Positions 6,705 through 8,960 of a DNA stretch of 8,960 nucleotides are shown piece after piece (within the stretch, counting starts at the first letter, position 1; the number at the start of each line of letters is the position of its first letter). Origin of the DNA: Thermoleophilaceae bacterium (GTDB taxonomy: Bacteria; Actinomycetota; Thermoleophilia; Solirubrobacterales; Thermoleophilaceae); the NCBI GenBank assembly GCA_013813135.1, contig JACCSF010000080.1, forward strand, positions 1-8,960. The letters run 5' to 3'. The notes under the pieces were generated by a model. The model saw nothing but the letters and a program-made list of their open reading frames with translations. It had not been told where the DNA came from and did no database searches. A program made the position numbers and the translations under genes.

Positions 6705-8474
6705 GTGCGTCGGGGCCGGCTCGTGTTTGAGCCGCGCGTCTACAGAGCGGCGTTCGCACCCGCGCTGCTGGCGGTGGTCCTGACGATGTTCTCGCTGCAG
6801 AGCCGTCCGCGGCCTTTGCCCCAGGGACTGGCGGCGGACGTGCTATTCGACGGCCGGGTTGCGGCGGCCGAGGCGGGACGGATCGTCGAGGCGGCCCGGG
6901 ACCGGCGTACCGCCAGCGCGGGGGACCGGCGCACCGCGAACCGGGTCGAGCAGGCGCTGACAAACAGCGGCTTTCCGGTCGAGTTGCAGCGGTTCACGCA
7001 CGCCGGCGACCGGCTGGTGAACGTGATCGGCCGGCGAGCCGGCCGCTCGCGCCGCCAGATCGTGGTCGTGGCCGATCGCGACGCCGCGGTGGTACCGGAC
7101 GCCACCGGCAGCGCGGCCGACACCGCCGCCCTGATCGAGCTGGCGCGGGTGCTCGAGGGCCGCGCCACCCGCAAGACGCTCGTGCTGGTCTCGCTCGACG
7201 GTTCGAACCTCGGCCAGGTGGGCGCCGGCGAGCTGCTGTCCGAGCTGCCCCAGCCCGAGCTCGTCGACGGGGTGCTGGCGGTGTCGGATCTCGCCTCGCC
7301 CACCAGGCGCGGAGCGCTGGTGCAGGCCTGGTCCACGGACGAGCGGCGGGTCAGCATCGGGCTCCAGCGCACCGTCACGGACTCGATCCGCCGCGAGCTC
7401 GACTCCGCCCCGGCGGGCTCGGGCACGCTCGGCCAGGTCATGCGCCTGTCGTTCCCGATCGGCATCGGGGCACAGGCCGTGCTGCTCGACCAGGGCTACG
7501 ACGCCGTGCGCATCGCCGGGTCGGGTGAGTTGCCGCCGGACGGCGGCGGCCCCGTCGAAGCCATCGACGAGAACAAGCTCGGTGCGCTCGGCCGGGCCAC
7601 GCTGAGGACGATCACCGCGCTGGACCGCGGGTCGCGGCCGGAGCACGGGCCGGAGAGCTACGTGACGGCGGTCAGCCAGGTGATGCCGGGCTGGGTGCTC
7701 TCGCTCTTGTCGGTCACGCTGCTGCTCCCGGCGCTGGTGGCGGCCGTTGACGCCTTCGCCCGCGCCCGCCGTCAGCGGCTCGACGTGCTGACCTGGTTGC
7801 GCTGGGTGGCCGCATGGGTGGCTCCCTTCCTCGCTGGCCTGGCGCTCGCCGAGCTGCTGGCGCTCGCGGGAGCCACGCCCCCGCCTCCGCCGGCGCCGGT
7901 GCCTCCGCACGTGCTCCCGCTCGACGGTGCGGCGCTGGGCGTTCTCGCCGGCGTGGGCGCCGCCATGGCGCTCGCGCTCCTGCTCGCGCGCTTCCTTGCC
8001 GCTCGGCCCGATCCGGCCCTGGTTCGGCCGCAGTCTCCGGGGGCCGCCGTCGCCCTGGCGCTCGTCGCGAGCCTGGCGGCGCTGGTGCTGTGGGTGGCGA
8101 ACCCGTACGCGGGCCTGCTGGCCGTGCCGGCCGCCCACCTGTGGCTGCTCGTGCTGCTGTCGGGCGTCCAGCCGAAGCGACGGGTGCGCGGCCTGCTGCT
8201 CGCCGCGGGCGCCCTGCCCGCGCTGGTGGTGGCGGTCTACTACCTGATAGCGCTCTCGATGGACCCGCTCAGCGGCGCCTGGTACCTGCTGCTGTTGGTG
8301 ACGGGGCATTCGGTCGGCCTGGTGACGGCGCTGGTCGGGTGCGTGATGCTGGGAGCGCTGTGCGCCTCGATCGAGCTGGTCTACCGCTCGCCCGCCGAGC
8401 CCGCCGAGCCCGCCGAGCGGCCTGAGACCGCCGGGCCGAGCCCCCTCGGCCCGGGCTTCGCCCTCCGCAGGTAG
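6705..8474 (+). CDS. M28-peptidase-like membrane protein, probably catalytically dead
   Basis: 589-aa integral membrane protein. One N-terminal helix (about 14-31) is followed by a soluble domain (about 45-325) with the outline of an M28 zinc aminopeptidase, including a match to the fold's AALLELAR helix (AALIELARVL, 141-150). Metal and catalytic positions appear replaced: the expected HxD reads DRD (124-126), the bridging Asp-Asn reads GS (135-136) and the Glu-Glu pair reads SN (167-168). Several hydrophobic helices follow between about 329 and 558 (near 329-349, 363-388, 407-432, 446-485, 496-518 and 525-558). The tail is Pro/Glu-rich. The GTG at 6705 is chosen because it precedes RRGRLVFEPRVYR and the first helix. 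A TTG at 6654 would sit inside the divergent promoter, and GTG 6723 is an alternative. I cannot assign a function. A role as an assembly or binding factor rather than a peptidase is inference. Confidence 0.8.
   Translation: MRRGRLVFEPRVYRAAFAPALLAVVLTMFSLQSRPRPLPQGLAADVLFDGRVAAAEAGRIVEAARDRRTASAGDRRTANRVEQALTNSGFPVELQRFTHAGDRLVNVIGRRAGRSRRQIVVVADRDAAVVPDATGSAADTAALIELARVLEGRATRKTLVLVSLDGSNLGQVGAGELLSELPQPELVDGVLAVSDLASPTRRGALVQAWSTDERRVSIGLQRTVTDSIRRELDSAPAGSGTLGQVMRLSFPIGIGAQAVLLDQGYDAVRIAGSGELPPDGGGPVEAIDENKLGALGRATLRTITALDRGSRPEHGPESYVTAVSQVMPGWVLSLLSVTLLLPALVAAVDAFARARRQRLDVLTWLRWVAAWVAPFLAGLALAELLALAGATPPPPPAPVPPHVLPLDGAALGVLAGVGAAMALALLLARFLAARPDPALVRPQSPGAAVALALVASLAALVLWVANPYAGLLAVPAAHLWLLVLLSGVQPKRRVRGLLLAAGALPALVVAVYYLIALSMDPLSGAWYLLLLVTGHSVGLVTALVGCVMLGALCASIELVYRSPAEPAEPAERPETAGPSPLGPGFALRR
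8391..8417 (+). repeat. Three perfect tandem copies of CCCGCCGAG
   Basis: Three 9-base units lie end to end in frame near the 3' end of the membrane-protein gene. They encode PAE-PAE-PAE in the cytoplasmic or external tail. This is a short coding microsatellite, likely to vary in copy number between strains, with no known role. Confidence 0.85.
8431..8454 (+). terminator. Strong 10-bp hairpin inside the 3' end of the membrane-protein gene
   Basis: The bases at 8431-8440 and 8445-8454 are perfect reverse complements around a CCCC loop, giving a 10-bp, all but fully GC stem. It ends 20 bases before the end of the stop codon at 8474. No T-tract follows, so it would not be a classical terminator. 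It could slow polymerase or protect the mRNA 3' end. The protein sequence here (AGPSPLGPG) is low-complexity, so the DNA structure may be the more constrained feature. Confidence 0.35.
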
Positions 8475-8541
8475 TCCAAGCAAACGGCCCGGCGCTTGCT
8501 CCGAGGAGCTTCGGTGCCGATACCCGCACGACAGGGCGGGC

Positions 8542-8548
8542 AGGAGGT
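8542..8548 (+). promoter_or_regulatory. Shine-Dalgarno AGGAGGT of the FlgM-like gene
   Basis: AGGAGGT lies 10 bases before ATG 8559 and 13 before ATG 8562. It is the strongest ribosome binding site seen in the window and sets the start of the small gene, ruling out the TTG at 8496. Confidence 0.7.
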
Positions 8549-8558
8549 ACGTTTCCCA

Positions 8559-8762
8559 ATGATGAGCGCAATGAGCAAGGACGCGCTTGCGCGGCTGATC
8601 GCGCGCGGCGAGTACGTAGTCGACGTGCACGCCGTTGCCGCGGCGATGCTCCGCCACTCCGGCGGTTTGCCCTCACCCGTGCTCGTAGCCCCGCAGTCCA
8701 TCGACCTGGCGACCGTCCGCGTCGAGCAGGACGAGGCCGGTCCCGATGCCGGCGTCGCCTAG
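8559..8762 (+). CDS. Small FlgM-like protein (putative anti-sigma factor)
   Basis: 67-aa protein. Residues 6-32 read like the C-terminal region of FlgM-type anti-sigma-28 factors: a helix, then I-x-x-G-E-Y-x-V-D, then a helix with VAAAML. In FlgM this part binds the flagellar sigma factor. No flagellar genes are in the window, so the partner is unknown. The start is ATG 8559 (or ATG 8562 or ATG 8571, all in frame), supported by AGGAGGT. The family's N-terminal half is missing. Residues 39-67 look unrelated to FlgM and lie antisense to the thiL coding sequence, a 90-base convergent overlap. That tail may be read-through produced by loss of an earlier stop. The resemblance rests on a short motif seen by eye, so the family call is tentative. 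Confidence 0.5.
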   Translation: MMSAMSKDALARLIARGEYVVDVHAVAAAMLRHSGGLPSPVLVAPQSIDLATVRVEQDEAGPDAGVA

Positions 8763-8960
8763 CCAGCTCACGGGGGCGGCCGCTTCGGCGGCCTCGCGGC
8801 GCTCCGGCGCGATCGTGAAGAGCAGCTCGTAGTCGTCGCCGCCAACCGCCGCCACGGCGGGTTCCACGCCCGCGGCGCACGGCAGGGCGTCCAGCCGCAG
8901 CCGCAGCTTGACCCCGCTCGCCGCCGCCAGGTGCCCGGCGTCGGTTGCGAGCCCGTCGCT
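8673..8960 (-). CDS. thiL: Thiamine-monophosphate kinase, C-terminal part (cut by window edge)
   Basis: The last 95 codons of a gene that enters from the right edge. ThiL uses ATP to phosphorylate thiamine monophosphate to thiamine pyrophosphate, the last step of the cofactor's synthesis, in the cytoplasm. The fragment opens with SDGLATDAGHLAAASGV, matching the ThiL SDGL motif. GGDDYELLFT (40-49) is the family's conserved GG(E/D)DYEL segment. It ends with a GI/GxxLLDADG strand region and the characteristic GYEHG tail before TGA (8673-8675). About the first two thirds, with the ATP-binding N-terminus, lie outside the window. Its 3' end overlaps the convergent FlgM-like frame by 90 bases. The homology is strong enough that this strand is certainly coding. 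Confidence 0.9.
   Translation of the reverse strand, partial: SDGLATDAGHLAAASGVKLRLRLDALPCAAGVEPAVAAVGGDDYELLFTIAPERREAAEAAAPVSWLGDAGIGTGLVLLDADGRQVDGLRGYEHG

Noticed and set aside
7028..7045. Perfect 8-bp inverted repeat around GA
   Set aside because: It lies in the middle of the pseudo-M28 coding sequence, in a Gly/Arg/Ala-coding stretch. Composition explains it, and no binding-site logic supports it.
8516..8523. GCCGATAC, resembling the -10 of flagellar sigma-28 promoters, upstream of the FlgM-like gene
   Set aside because: Tempting, given the FlgM-like product, but there is no TAAA-type -35 at the right distance and an 8-base match is weak alone.
8496..8558. Upstream TTG extension of the FlgM-like frame
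   Set aside because: The AGGAGGT site lies inside this extension and points to ATG 8559 as the true start.
6843..8657. Minus-strand frame of 604 codons opposite the pseudo-M28 gene
   Set aside because: Its composition (Arg, Gln, His, Gly) is that of an antisense shadow. The plus strand encodes well-formed membrane helices and an M28-like helix.

Overview
The window is very GC-rich. Its genes are packed head to tail, favour GTG starts, and are often joined by 4-base ATGA/GTGA overlaps. Protein content and style suggest a high-GC actinobacterium, and I infer (not proven) a member of Thermoleophilia/Solirubrobacterales.

Layout. Positions 1-244 hold no convincing gene: there are GC-rich hairpins that could end the leftward operon, and a proline-rich open frame of doubtful status. 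Positions 245-6638 (minus strand) form one tight six-gene operon, read right to left: an OmpR/PhoB-type response regulator, its HAMP/HisKA sensor kinase, a lipoprotein HtrA-type serine protease with a PDZ domain, a small RsbW-like HATPase (possible anti-sigma factor), a TreT-like trehalose glycosyltransferase, and a GT20 trehalose-6-phosphate synthase-like enzyme. Every junction is either a 4-base overlap or a gap of 25 bases or less. A TACAAT -10 box lies so close to the regulator's GTG that the operon mRNA may be leaderless.

Positions 6705-8474 (plus strand, divergent) encode a 589-aa membrane protein. It has an M28-peptidase-like domain whose metal and catalytic positions look lost, followed by a multi-pass membrane region. 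Positions 8559-8762 (plus) encode a small protein resembling the FlgM C-terminal region, with a strong Shine-Dalgarno. Its 3' end runs antisense into thiL, whose C-terminal 95 codons (8673-8960, minus) enter from the right edge.

How the genes may work together. Regulator, kinase and HtrA recall the mycobacterial MprA-MprB-PepD envelope-stress module. Here the transcription unit continues into a putative sigma-factor regulator and two trehalose-forming enzymes. I infer an envelope/osmotic-stress operon that couples sensing, periplasmic protein quality control, sigma control and compatible-solute synthesis. This unit, and the pseudo-M28 membrane protein divergent from it, are the most interesting parts of the window. 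I see no mobile elements, CRISPR arrays, tRNA or rRNA genes.
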